From assembly GCF_014648195.1 (NCBI RefSeq), contig NZ_BMQQ01000017.1, forward strand, positions 63,392-127,391: 64,000 bases of DNA, given 5' to 3'. The stretch's first letter is position 1; every line of letters starts with the position of its first letter. The translations under genes were made by a program, and so were the position numbers. Shown here piece by piece: positions 7,873 to 15,827 of this stretch. This stretch comes from Streptomyces purpureus. GTDB lineage: Bacteria > Actinomycetota > Actinomycetes > Streptomycetales > Streptomycetaceae. The notes under the pieces are model-generated. The model was given only the letters and a program-made list of their open reading frames with translations. It made no database searches and was not told the origin of the DNA.

Positions 7873-8433
7873 CTACCGCTCCTTTCCCCGGAGTTCAGGA
7901 ACGGGAACCTCTGCAGCGAGCATTCTGCGCAGGCATCCCAGGCAACGGGAACGCATCGGCCCCAAACTCCCCTGTGAGATACCCAACTCTCCTGCGATTT
8001 CCCGGTAGGTGGGGTCGTTCGGCGACAGCATCGCAGTCAGCAGACTCGGGCAGCGTCCAGGCGTACGACGGACGGCCGCGCGCAGGACGCGGCGGCGCTC
8101 GGCGATCAGGGCGGCCCGTTCGGGAGAGTCCGGCGAGCCGTGCGGGTCCTGTGGTTCGGCGCCGCAGGGCCGTTCGCGGACGGCCGCGCGGCGGGCGCGG
8201 CGGGCCTCGGCGCGTACGGCGCGCCGCAGCCAGTCGGCGGGGTGTTCGGGGGCGCCGGGCCCCTGGAGGCGTTCCAGGAGCTGGAGCCAGACGGCCTGTT
8301 CGATGTCGTCGGGTTCCACGCCCGCGGCGGCGGCCTCCGCACGGGACTCGGCGGCGAGCAGCGGACTGAGGGCGCCGACCAGCTCGGGGGCATCAGGCAA
8401 GGGGTGTGGTTCGCTCAGCGTCATGCCGGGCAC
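7873..8433 (-). CDS. Sigma-70 family (ECF-like) RNA polymerase sigma factor
   Basis: A 186-aa protein with an Ala-rich N-terminal region resembling sigma region 2 (VEPDDIEQAVWLQLLERLQ, WLRRAVRAEARRARR) and a clear region-4 helix-turn-helix (DPTYREIAGELGISQGSLG, about residues 140-158). A C-x-x-C pair (RCLGCLRR) lies in the last helix. No anti-sigma gene is adjacent. The start is uncertain: GTG 8433 and ATG 8424 are in frame and neither has a good ribosome site. It may direct polymerase to a small regulon; targets are unknown. Confidence 0.7.
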   Translation of the reverse strand: MPGMTLSEPHPLPDAPELVGALSPLLAAESRAEAAAAGVEPDDIEQAVWLQLLERLQGPGAPEHPADWLRRAVRAEARRARRAAVRERPCGAEPQDPHGSPDSPERAALIAERRRVLRAAVRRTPGRCPSLLTAMLSPNDPTYREIAGELGISQGSLGPMRSRCLGCLRRMLAAEVPVPELRGKER

Positions 8434-8537
8434 GACACGCGCGGGGCGCGGCTCGGTTGCCGCTCCGCCGCCAAACCCCCCGTACGGGCGCGCCGGGGAG
8501 GCGTCCGGGTGACGCCTCCCCCGCGGGCCGGGCCGGG

Positions 8538-9695
8538 TCAGCGGGCGGTGAAGTCCGCCGCCGCCAGCAGGCCGGTGTCCGGGTTGTCGGTGAAGATCCC
8601 GTCGATACCGGTCGCGAAGTACGCCTTGAGCGCGCCGAAGGCGTCGCCGTACGCCGCCGGGTCGGTGCCGCGGCGGAACTCGGCCGGCAGGAAGCTGTTC
8701 TCGTTGCGCAGGGTATACGGGTGGAGGATCAGGCCCTGCGCGTGGGCGTCACGGACCAGGGTGGTCGGCGTGGTCAGCCGGCCGTCCTTGTCCTTGGGGA
8801 TGACCAGGTCGAGGGTGGGGCCGATGCCCTGCGCGTACGACGCGATCCACTTCAGGCCCGCCGGGGTGACGAGATCGGCGACCGTGCGCGGGTCGCCGGC
8901 CTCGACGAAGTCCCAGGGACGCGAGTCCGCCTGCCACAGGAGGACGACCTTGGGCGAGGCGACCAGCCGGGCCAGCCGCTGGATGCTGCTGGGCTCGAAG
9001 GACTGGAGGAAGACGGGCGAGTCCGCGCGGTGGCGGCCGTAGCGGCGCAGCAGCTTCGCGAGCGGCTCCTCGAGACCGAGGCCGAGGCCGCGGAAGTACA
9101 AGGGGTGCTTGGTCTCGACGTGCAGCCAGACCGGGCGGCCCCGGCGGCGGCCCTCCCGCTCGGCCCAGCGCAGCACCTCCTCGAAGGTGGGGATCTGCCA
9201 GCGCCCGTCGTAGAGGGTGTTCTCCTGGCGGGTGCCCGGGATGCGCTCCTTGGCGCGGAGGGTCTTGAGCTCGGCGAGCGTGAAGTCCTCGGTGAACCAG
9301 CCGGTGTATTCGGTGCCGTCGACGGTCTTCGTGGTCCGGCGGGAGGCGAACTCGGGGTGGCCGGCCACGTCGGTGGTGCCGGTGATGTCGTTCTCGTGGC
9401 GGCAGACGAGGTGGCCGTCCTTGGTGGGGACGAGGTCCTGCTCGATGACGTGGGCACCCATGTCGAGGGCGAGCTGATAGGAGCCGAGGGTGTGCTCGGG
9501 GCGGTAGCCGCTGGCACCCCGGTGCGCGATGACGGTGGGTACGGGCAGGTCGTGGCCGGGCGGGCGGTGACCGCGCCGGTCGGCGGCCTGGGCCGTGGGG
9601 CCGGCCGCGCCCAGTGCCGCGGAGCCGAGGACCGCGGCTCCGGCCGCCCCGAGGACGCTCCGCCGTCCCGGTGTCCTGCGCGCACCCTGTGTCAT
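8538..9695 (-). CDS. glpQ: Secreted glycerophosphodiester phosphodiesterase
   Basis: A 385-aa secreted enzyme hydrolysing glycerophosphodiesters to glycerol-3-phosphate and an alcohol. A twin-arginine-type signal (RRSVLGAAGAAVLGSAAL, RR at residues 11-12) is followed by the GDPD barrel: HRG at 58-60, the metal ligands in IEQD (84-87) and the HEND segment at 100-103. The C-terminus carries FTDNPDTG, typical of the family. Upstream on the minus strand are three 11-base PHO-box-like units, so phosphate-starvation control by PhoP is likely, as known for glpQ1/glpQ2 of S. coelicolor. It is transcribed alone, divergently from the acyltransferase. Confidence 0.93.
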   Translation of the reverse strand: MTQGARRTPGRRSVLGAAGAAVLGSAALGAAGPTAQAADRRGHRPPGHDLPVPTVIAHRGASGYRPEHTLGSYQLALDMGAHVIEQDLVPTKDGHLVCRHENDITGTTDVAGHPEFASRRTTKTVDGTEYTGWFTEDFTLAELKTLRAKERIPGTRQENTLYDGRWQIPTFEEVLRWAEREGRRRGRPVWLHVETKHPLYFRGLGLGLEEPLAKLLRRYGRHRADSPVFLQSFEPSSIQRLARLVASPKVVLLWQADSRPWDFVEAGDPRTVADLVTPAGLKWIASYAQGIGPTLDLVIPKDKDGRLTTPTTLVRDAHAQGLILHPYTLRNENSFLPAEFRRGTDPAAYGDAFGALKAYFATGIDGIFTDNPDTGLLAAADFTAR

Positions 9696-9809
9696 GAACT
9701 CTCCTTACGCCCGCGGGCCGTCCGTGTGATGTCCCGCACCTGTCAATCGTGGCCGACCATAGGCGACTACGCCTCACGGAGCGCAGACCTTGGACCAATG
9801 GCGTGGAAA

Positions 9810-9842
9810 CTGATGTCAACACTGTGTATCCACTCGGTGAAC
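9810..9842 (-). promoter_or_regulatory. PHO-box-like triple direct repeat upstream of glpQ
   Basis: Read on the minus strand, three adjacent 11-base units (9842-9832 GTTCACCGAGT, 9831-9821 GGATACACAGT, 9820-9810 GTTGACATCAG) follow the GTTCACC-N4 periodicity of Streptomyces PhoP sites. The last unit contains a TTGACA -35-like hexamer. No clear -10 follows at 17 bases. Confidence 0.6.
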
Positions 9843-9924
9843 CCGATGTGCGCGCGGAACCGACCCACGAGTATCGTCCTCACCTGCACAGACCCATACC
9901 GCCGCCCTGACACCGGAGGAACCG

Positions 9925-10599
9925 TTGTCCCGACTCGCCGTCATCAAGGCAGTGCTCGGACCGCTCATGCGCTTGATGTTCCGCCCCCGCGTCGAGGGCG
10001 CGGAGAACATCCCGGGGACGGGTCCGGTCATCCTGGCGGGCAACCACCTCACCTTCATCGACTCGATGATCATGCCGATCTGCCTGGACCGTCAGGTCTT
10101 CTTCATCGGCAAGGACGAGTACGTCACCGGCAAGGGCCTCAAGGGCCGCCTGATGGCCTGGTTCTTCACCAGCGTCGGCATGATCCCGGTCGACCGGGAC
10201 GGCGGCCACGGCGGTGTCGCGGCGCTGATGACGGGCCGCCGCGTGCTGGAGGAGGGCAAGATCTTCTCCATCTACCCGGAGGGCACCCGCTCCCCCGACG
10301 GGCGGCTGTACCGGGGCCGTACGGGCATCGCGCGGCTGACCCTGATGACCGGGGCGCCGGTCGTGCCGTTCGCGATGATCGGCACGGACAAGATCCAGCC
10401 GGGCGGTGCCGGTCTGCCGCGGCCGGGCCGGGTGACGGTCCGCTTCGGTGAGGCGATGGAGTTCTCGCGGTACGACGGGATGGACCGGGACCGCTATGTG
10501 CTGCGGGCCGTGACGGACTCCGTGATGGCCGAGGTGATGCGGCTGTCCGGCCAGGAGTACGTGGACATGTACGCCACCAAGGCGAAGGAAGCGGCGTAG
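9925..10599 (+). CDS. 1-acyl-sn-glycerol-3-phosphate acyltransferase (PlsC family)
   Basis: A 224-aa acyltransferase that transfers an acyl chain to lysophosphatidate or a similar acceptor at the membrane. Family motifs are NHLTFID (His41 and Asp46 form the catalytic HX4D), the FFIGKDE segment, PEGTRS at 118-123 for phosphate binding and VVPFAMIGTD. It starts at TTG 9925 with GGAGG five bases upstream. It is divergent from glpQ, so the 230-bp region between them drives both. Streptomyces carry several PlsC paralogues, hence no specific symbol. Confidence 0.92.
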   Translation: MSRLAVIKAVLGPLMRLMFRPRVEGAENIPGTGPVILAGNHLTFIDSMIMPICLDRQVFFIGKDEYVTGKGLKGRLMAWFFTSVGMIPVDRDGGHGGVAALMTGRRVLEEGKIFSIYPEGTRSPDGRLYRGRTGIARLTLMTGAPVVPFAMIGTDKIQPGGAGLPRPGRVTVRFGEAMEFSRYDGMDRDRYVLRAVTDSVMAEVMRLSGQEYVDMYATKAKEAA

Positions 10600-10616
10600 C
10601 CGCCGGATACGACGAC

Positions 10617-10652
10617 GTGGGCCCCGGCCGGGAGTGACCGGCCGGGGCCCAC
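10617..10652 (+). terminator. Terminator hairpin between convergent acyltransferase and MFS genes
   Basis: A perfect 15-bp stem (10617-10631 with 10638-10652) with loop GAGTGA, 18 bp after the acyltransferase stop. It also lies beyond the MFS gene stop in the opposite direction, so it can act both ways. Confidence 0.85.
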
Positions 10653-10730
10653 GCGCGCGTGGCGGCGCCTTGAAGCAGGCGGCGGCCCGTGTTCGTACAC
10701 CTCGCCCGGGCCCACGCGCGCGTGGCGGCG
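10645..10730. repeat. 23-bp direct repeat after the MFS gene
   Basis: The same 23 bases (GGGCCCACGCGCGCGTGGCG plus GCG) occur at 10645-10667 and 10708-10730. The first copy overlaps the terminator arm; the second abuts the MFS stop codon. The embedded CCACGCGCGCGTGG is itself palindromic, so each copy can form a small hairpin. Confidence 0.8.
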
Positions 10731-12275
10731 TCAGTGTTCGATGCCGTCGGCCAGCTTCTGGCCCTTCAGGAGGAAGAACGCGGCGACCGCGGTGGCCAGC
10801 AGGACGCTCGCGCCGACTCCGGCCGCCAGCCGCAGGCCGTCGACGAACGCCTCCTGGGCCGCGGCGAGCAGCTCCGCGCCCTGCTGGCGCGGCAGGGCGA
10901 GGGACGCCTCCACGGCTCCGCCCAGCGATTCATGGGCGGCCGACGCGGCGCCGGCGGGGACGCCGGCCGGGGTCACGAAGTCGCGGTAGACCCTGGTCAC
11001 GACGGAGCCCAGGAGCGCGATGCCGAGCGCAGCACCCAGTTCGTATGCGGTCTCCGAGACGGCCGAGGCCGAACCGGCCTGCTCCTTGGGGACGCTGGAG
11101 AGGATGACGTCGGCGGTGACGGTGAACGAGAAGCCCGCTCCGATGCCGACGACGAGCAGGGCCGCGCCGAGCAGGGGGTAGCCGGTGGAGGCGTCGATCA
11201 GCGTCATCGCCGCGAGCGCGAGGCCCACCGCGGCGAGCCCGCCGGCGACCACGGACCGTACGGAGAACCGACGGGCGACGACGCCCGCGATCAGACCGGT
11301 CGCCACCGCGCCGATCGCGGCGGGCAGTTCGGCGAGTCCGGCCTCGAAGGGCTGCCTGCCCTGGACCAGTTGCAGGAACTGGCTGAGGAAGAACACCAGG
11401 CCGGACAGGCCGAGGATGGTCAGCAGATCGGCCAGGACGGCGCCGGAGAATCCCCGGTGGCGGAAGAGCCGCATGTCGAGCAGGGGTGTGGGCAGGGTCA
11501 GCTGCCTGCGGACGAAGCCGTACAGCGCGGCGGCTCCGACGGCCGCGGCGGCGCCCGCCTCCCAGTTCACGCCGTGGCTCGCGGCTTCCTTGATGGCGTA
11601 GACGACGCCGATCATGCCGATGAGGGAGAGGCCGACGCTGATCAGGTCCCAGGGGCCGGTGACCTTGTTCTTGGACTCGGGCAGCAGCTTGACGCCGACG
11701 AGGACGAGCACCGCCATCACGGGCAGGTTGATGAGGAAGACCGAGCCCCACCAGAAGTGTTCGAGCAGGAACCCGCCGACGACCGGGCCGACGGCCGCGC
11801 CGGCCGAGGCCATCGCGCCCCAGATGCCGATGGCGAGGCTGCGCTCCTTGGGGTCGTGGAAGATGTTGCGGATCAGCGCCAGCGTGGACGGCATCAGCGT
11901 CGCACCGGCGACACCGAGCAGGGCCCGGGCGAGGATCATCATCTCGGGGGTGGTGGCGTACGCGTTGAGCACGGAGACCGCGCCGAACGCGACGGCGCCG
12001 GTCAACAGCAGCTTCTTACGGCCGATCCGGTCGCCGAGGCTGCCCATCGAGACCAGCAGACCCGCGATGACGAACGAGTAGACGTCGCCGATCCACAGCA
12101 GCTGGGTGCCGGTGGGCTTGAGGTCCTCGCTCAGGAAGGGGGTGGCGAGGCCGAGGACGGTGGCGTCGACCGCGACCAGGAGGACGGCCAGCACCAGTAC
12201 CGCGAGGGCGAGCCAGCGCCCGGGGCGGTACAGCGCGTCGTCCGTCCCGCTCGTGCGCTGGACAGTGCTGCTCAT
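10731..12275 (-). CDS. MFS multidrug efflux transporter (DHA2 / EmrB-QacA type, 14 helices)
   Basis: A 514-aa drug:proton antiporter of the 14-helix DHA2 family. Motif A-like GSLGDRIGRKKLL follows helix 2, and the motif C-like antiporter glycine pattern lies in helix 5 (ASAGAAVGPVVGGFLLEHF). Starts at ATG 12275; the frame remains open 45 codons further, but that part overlaps the TetR gene and is rich in Arg. The ATG shares bases with the TetR stop (ATGA, 12275-12272), so regulator and pump form a coupled operon. Induction by the pump substrate is likely; the substrate is unknown. Confidence 0.93.
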   Translation of the reverse strand: MSSTVQRTSGTDDALYRPGRWLALAVLVLAVLLVAVDATVLGLATPFLSEDLKPTGTQLLWIGDVYSFVIAGLLVSMGSLGDRIGRKKLLLTGAVAFGAVSVLNAYATTPEMMILARALLGVAGATLMPSTLALIRNIFHDPKERSLAIGIWGAMASAGAAVGPVVGGFLLEHFWWGSVFLINLPVMAVLVLVGVKLLPESKNKVTGPWDLISVGLSLIGMIGVVYAIKEAASHGVNWEAGAAAAVGAAALYGFVRRQLTLPTPLLDMRLFRHRGFSGAVLADLLTILGLSGLVFFLSQFLQLVQGRQPFEAGLAELPAAIGAVATGLIAGVVARRFSVRSVVAGGLAAVGLALAAMTLIDASTGYPLLGAALLVVGIGAGFSFTVTADVILSSVPKEQAGSASAVSETAYELGAALGIALLGSVVTRVYRDFVTPAGVPAGAASAAHESLGGAVEASLALPRQQGAELLAAAQEAFVDGLRLAAGVGASVLLATAVAAFFLLKGQKLADGIEH

Positions 12276-12823
12276 TTCTCCACACTCCGTCGTGCTCCGC
12301 CGAGCAACAGCTCGGCGATCATGTATTGGAAGTCGTTCTTGGCGACCCGGCCGTCCATGACGGCCCAGGCGCAGCTGCCGAGGAGCCCGTAGAGGGCCTC
12401 GGTGAGCCATACCGGCGAGAGATCGATCCGGAACTCGCCCTGTTCCTGGCCGCGCCGGAAGAGAGCCGAGACGCGGGCGTCGAGCCGGGCCCAGCCCTCG
12501 TTCACCTGGTCGCCCTCGAAGAGCTGGTTCTCGGTGACGAGGAAGGCGAGGAGCTCCGCGACGTTCTCCATCTCGGCGACCAGCCGCCGCAGGGCGTCGC
12601 CCGCTCCGCCTTCGTCGAGCCGGGCCCGGTCGAGCGCGGCCTCGAACTCCCGGATGCCGTACGCCTCCAGGGCCCGGACGAGCGCGTCCCGCCCGGCGAA
12701 GTGCCGGTGCAGGGTCGCGCGCCCGATCCCGGCGGCGCGGGCGACCTCGTCCATCGTCGCGGTCGACTTACGGGCGAGGAGGGCGGCGGCGGTGCGGAGC
12801 ACCTGTTCACGATCCATGGCCAT
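12272..12823 (-). CDS. TetR family transcriptional regulator
   Basis: A 183-aa repressor with an N-terminal helix-turn-helix (LARKSTATMDEVARAAGIGRATLHRHFAGRDALVRAL, roughly residues 16-52) and a C-terminal ligand domain. ATG 12823 is preferred: TATGGT lies 6 bases upstream, suggesting a leaderless mRNA, and the alternative GTG 12838 would sit inside that -10. A perfect operator palindrome lies at 12841-12862, overlapping the probable -35 region, so autorepression with control of the coupled MFS pump is expected. Confidence 0.9.
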   Translation of the reverse strand: MAMDREQVLRTAAALLARKSTATMDEVARAAGIGRATLHRHFAGRDALVRALEAYGIREFEAALDRARLDEGGAGDALRRLVAEMENVAELLAFLVTENQLFEGDQVNEGWARLDARVSALFRRGQEQGEFRIDLSPVWLTEALYGLLGSCAWAVMDGRVAKNDFQYMIAELLLGGARRSVEK

Positions 12824-12840
12824 GAGACAACCATACACCT

Positions 12841-12862
12841 AATGAGACGTTGACGTCTCATT
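12841..12862. promoter_or_regulatory. TetR operator palindrome
   Basis: Perfect inverted repeat, AATGAGACGT - TG - ACGTCTCATT (10-2-10). A further GAGAC half-site lies at 12825-12829. It lies 18 bp upstream of the regulator's ATG. Spacing and symmetry match TetR-family operators. Confidence 0.8.
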
Positions 12863-12902
12863 CGATATTCAGATGACTCATCCAGGGCCCCGGAAACGCC
12901 GA

Positions 12903-12922
12903 AAGGCCCCTCGCGGGGCCTT
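12903..12922 (-). terminator. Terminator after argH
   Basis: AAGGCCCC (12903-12910) pairs with GGGGCCTT (12915-12922), 37 bp past the argH stop; the minus-strand 3' side ends in TTT. Confidence 0.75.
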
Positions 12923-12958
12923 CCGTGGAAGTGGGTGGCGGCGCTGTGACCGCCGGGG

Positions 12959-14386
12959 TTACTTCTTGGCGTTCGCCCAGGCGTGCTGGATCACCAGGTC
13001 CGCCTTGAGCTCGACCAGCTGGGTGGCGACGGCCGAGGGGGCCGTGCCGCCCCGGCCGTTGCGGGAGGCGAGTGCGCCGGGGACGTTGAGGACCGTGCGG
13101 ACCTCCGGGGTCAGGTGCTCGGAGATCTTGGCGAACTGCTCGTCGGTGAGGTCGTCGAGCTCGATGCCCCGCGCCTCGCACTCCTTGACGCACTCACCGG
13201 CGACCTCGTGCGCGACCCGGAATGGAACGCCCTGCTTGACCAGCCATTCGGCGATGTCGGTGGCGAGCGAGAAGCCGGCCGGGGCGAGCTCCTCCATCCG
13301 CTCACGGTTGACGGTCAGCGTCGCCATCATGCCGGTGAAGGCGGGCAGCAGGACCTCCAGCTGGTCGCAGGAGTCGAAGACCGGCTCCTTGTCCTCCTGG
13401 AGGTCACGGTTGTAGGCCAGCGGCAGCGCCTTCAGGGTGGCGAGCAGCCCGGTCAGATTGCCGATGAGCCGTCCCGACTTGCCGCGCGCAAGCTCGGCGA
13501 TGTCCGGGTTCTTCTTCTGCGGCATGATCGACGAGCCGGTGGAGAAGGCGTCGTGCAGCGTCACGAAGGAGAACTCCTTCGTGTTCCAGATGATGATCTC
13601 CTCCGCGATGCGGGAGAGGTTCACCCCGATCATCGCCGTGATGAAGGCGAACTCGGCGACGAAGTCCCGCGAGGCCGTGCCGTCGATGGAGTTGCCGGCG
13701 GAGCCCCGCTCGAAACCGAGGTCGGCGGCGACCGCCTCCGGGTCGAGGCCCAGCGAGGAGCCGGCCAGCGCCCCGGAGCCGTACGGGGAGACGGCCGTGC
13801 GGGTGTCCCACTGCCGCAGCCGCTCGGCGTCCCGGGAGAGGGACTGCACATGCGCCAGCACATGGTGGGCGAAGAGGACCGGCTGAGCGTGCTGGAGATG
13901 CGTACGGCCGGGCATGGCGACGTCCGGATGTGCCTCGGCGAGGCCGACCAGGGCGTCCTGGAGGTCGGCGATGAGGCCGCCGATGATCCGGGCGTGGTCG
14001 CGCAGGTACATCCGGAAGAGCGTGGCGACCTGGTCGTTTCGGGACCGGCCGGCGCGCAGCTTGCCGCCGAGGTCCGGGCCGAGCCGCTCCAGCAGACCGC
14101 GCTCCAGGGCGGTGTGAACGTCCTCGTCGGCGATGGTGCCGGTGAACGAGCCGTCGGCGACGTCGGCCTCCAGCTGGTCGAGGCCGGCCAGCATGCGGGT
14201 CAGTTCGTCCTCGGTCAGCAGACCCGCCTTGTGGAGCACGCGCGCGTGGGCGCGGGAGCCGGCGATGTCGTACGGCGCCAGTCGCCAGTCGAAGTGGACC
14301 GACGCGGACAGCTTGGCGAGGGCCTCGGCGGGGCCGTCGGCGAACCGGCCGCCCCAGAGCCGGACGTCACCGTTGTTGCTGCTCAC
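12959..14386 (-). CDS. argH: Argininosuccinate lyase
   Basis: A 475-aa enzyme cleaving argininosuccinate to arginine and fumarate, the last step of arginine synthesis. The fumarase/aspartase-superfamily signature GSSIMPQKKNPD is intact, as are TAVSPYGSGALAGS and the catalytic region GRTHLQHAQPVLF. I take GTG 14386 (VSSNNGDVRLWGGRF), with GGAG seven bases upstream; the frame is open 15 codons further without support. It follows argG by 98 bp with a hairpin between them, so it may be read through from argG or have its own weak promoter. Confidence 0.97.
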   Translation of the reverse strand: MSSNNGDVRLWGGRFADGPAEALAKLSASVHFDWRLAPYDIAGSRAHARVLHKAGLLTEDELTRMLAGLDQLEADVADGSFTGTIADEDVHTALERGLLERLGPDLGGKLRAGRSRNDQVATLFRMYLRDHARIIGGLIADLQDALVGLAEAHPDVAMPGRTHLQHAQPVLFAHHVLAHVQSLSRDAERLRQWDTRTAVSPYGSGALAGSSLGLDPEAVAADLGFERGSAGNSIDGTASRDFVAEFAFITAMIGVNLSRIAEEIIIWNTKEFSFVTLHDAFSTGSSIMPQKKNPDIAELARGKSGRLIGNLTGLLATLKALPLAYNRDLQEDKEPVFDSCDQLEVLLPAFTGMMATLTVNRERMEELAPAGFSLATDIAEWLVKQGVPFRVAHEVAGECVKECEARGIELDDLTDEQFAKISEHLTPEVRTVLNVPGALASRNGRGGTAPSAVATQLVELKADLVIQHAWANAKK

Positions 14387-14430
14387 TGCTGTGCTCCTCG
14401 GGAGGGTGCTGCTGTGCCTTGGATGTGCCA

Positions 14431-14463
14431 CCGCCTCCCCGGCGCGGAGGTACGGGGAGGCGG
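14431..14463 (-). terminator. Hairpin between argG and argH
   Basis: CCGCCTCCCC (14431-14440) pairs perfectly with GGGGAGGCGG (14454-14463). It lies 21 bp past the argG stop and 44 bp before the argH start, so it probably reduces rather than abolishes read-through. Confidence 0.7.
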
Positions 14464-14484
14464 CCGGATGTCAACGTACGGGCG

Positions 14485-15678
14485 TTACGCGAGGTCGCGC
14501 TTGGCGGCGATCTTCGACGACAGGGCGAAGATGTCGATGAATCCCTGGGCCTTGGACTGGTCGAAGGTGTCGCCCGAGTCGTAGGTGGCGAGGTTGAAGT
14601 CGTACAGCGACTCGTCGGACTTCCGGCCGGTGACGACGGCGCGGCCGCCGTGCAGGGTCATCCGGATGTCGCCGGTGACGTGCTGGTTGGCCTCGTTGAT
14701 GAAGCCGTCCAGGGCGCGCTTGAGCGGGGAGAACCACAGGCCGTCGTAGACGAGCTCGCCCCAGCGCTGCTCGACCTGCCGCTTGTAGCGGGCCAGCTCG
14801 CGCTCGACGGTGACGTTCTCCAGCTCCTGGTGGGCGGTGATCAGGGCGATCGCGCCGGGCGCCTCGTAGACCTCACGGGACTTGATGCCGACGAGACGGT
14901 CCTCGACCATGTCGATCCGGCCGATGCCCTGGGCTCCGGCGCGCTCGTTGAGCTGCTGGATGGCCTGCAGGACGGTGACCGGCTTGCCGTCGATGGCGAC
15001 CGGGACGCCCTCCTTGAAGGAGATGACGACCTCGTCGGCCTCGCGGGCCACGGCCGGGTTCTGGGTGTACTCGTAGATGTCCTCGATCGGCGCGTTCCAG
15101 ATGTCCTCGAGGAATCCGGTCTCGACGGCGCGACCGAAGACGTTCTGGTCGATGGAGTACGGGGACTTCTTCGTGGTGGCGATCGGGAGGTCCGCCTTCT
15201 CGGCGAAGGCGATCGCCTTGTCCCGGGTCATCGCGTAGTCACGGACCGGGGCGATGCACTTGAGGTCCGGGCCGAGGGCCTGGATGCCGGCCTCGAAGCG
15301 GACCTGGTCGTTGCCCTTGCCCGTGCAGCCGTGGGCGACGATGCCGGCGTTGTGCTTCCTGGCGGCGGCCACGAGGTGCTTGACGATGGTCGGCCGGGAG
15401 AGGGCCGAGACCAGCGGGTAGCGGTCCATGTAGAGGGCGTTGGCCTTGATCGCCGGGAGGCAGTACTCGTCGGCGAACTCGTCCTTGGCGTCCGCGACCT
15501 CGGCCTCCACCGCACCGCAGGCGAGCGCGCGCTTACGGATGACGTCCAGGTCCTCGCCGCCCTGGCCGACGTCCACGGCAACGGCGATGACCTCGGCACC
15601 CGTCTCCTCGGCGATCCAGCCGATGGCGACGGAGGTGTCCAGGCCGCCCGAGTAGGCGAGTACGACGCGCTCGGTCAC
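14485..15678 (-). CDS. argG: Argininosuccinate synthase
   Basis: A 397-aa ATP-dependent ligase joining citrulline and aspartate. The N-type PP-loop AYSGGLDTS occupies residues 8-16, and the family segments GCTGKGNDQVRFE and KKSPYSIDQN are present. It starts at GTG 15678 with GGAG six bases upstream. An ARG-box-like sequence overlaps its promoter, implying ArgR control separate from the argC operon. A perfect palindrome terminates argR upstream, so argG starts a new unit. In S. coelicolor argG is unlinked to argH, whereas the argCJBDRGH order seen here is known from S. clavuligerus. Confidence 0.97.
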   Translation of the reverse strand: MTERVVLAYSGGLDTSVAIGWIAEETGAEVIAVAVDVGQGGEDLDVIRKRALACGAVEAEVADAKDEFADEYCLPAIKANALYMDRYPLVSALSRPTIVKHLVAAARKHNAGIVAHGCTGKGNDQVRFEAGIQALGPDLKCIAPVRDYAMTRDKAIAFAEKADLPIATTKKSPYSIDQNVFGRAVETGFLEDIWNAPIEDIYEYTQNPAVAREADEVVISFKEGVPVAIDGKPVTVLQAIQQLNERAGAQGIGRIDMVEDRLVGIKSREVYEAPGAIALITAHQELENVTVERELARYKRQVEQRWGELVYDGLWFSPLKRALDGFINEANQHVTGDIRMTLHGGRAVVTGRKSDESLYDFNLATYDSGDTFDQSKAQGFIDIFALSSKIAAKRDLA

Positions 15679-15710
15679 GGGTTTCTCCTTACGGTGCATT
15701 CACTGATGGG

Positions 15711-15743
15711 TATAACTATGCAGTCCTCCGTATGTTTTGTCAA
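15711..15743 (-). promoter_or_regulatory. argG promoter with ARG-box-like operator
   Basis: On the minus strand a consensus TTGACA (15743-15738) is followed by CTGCATAGTTATA (15723-15711), which combines an AT-rich -10 region with an ARG-box half (TGCATA). A partner TGAATGCA lies on the minus strand at 15702-15695. Binding of ArgR here would cover the -10. Confidence 0.6.
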
Positions 15744-15767
15744 CGCGGTCGTCCCCCCGGGGGAATG

Positions 15768-15805
15768 ACGTAAGGGGCGGCCTCCCGGGAGGCCGCCCCT
15801 TACGT
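15768..15805 (-). terminator. Perfect palindromic terminator after argR
   Basis: A 38-base perfect palindrome (19-base arms, ACGTAAGGGGCGGCCTCCC at 15768-15786 and its complement at 15787-15805), 22 bp past the argR stop. It closes the argCJBDR operon and insulates argG. Confidence 0.85.
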
Positions 15806-15827
15806 GGCGTACTGCTTGCTCAGGTGT

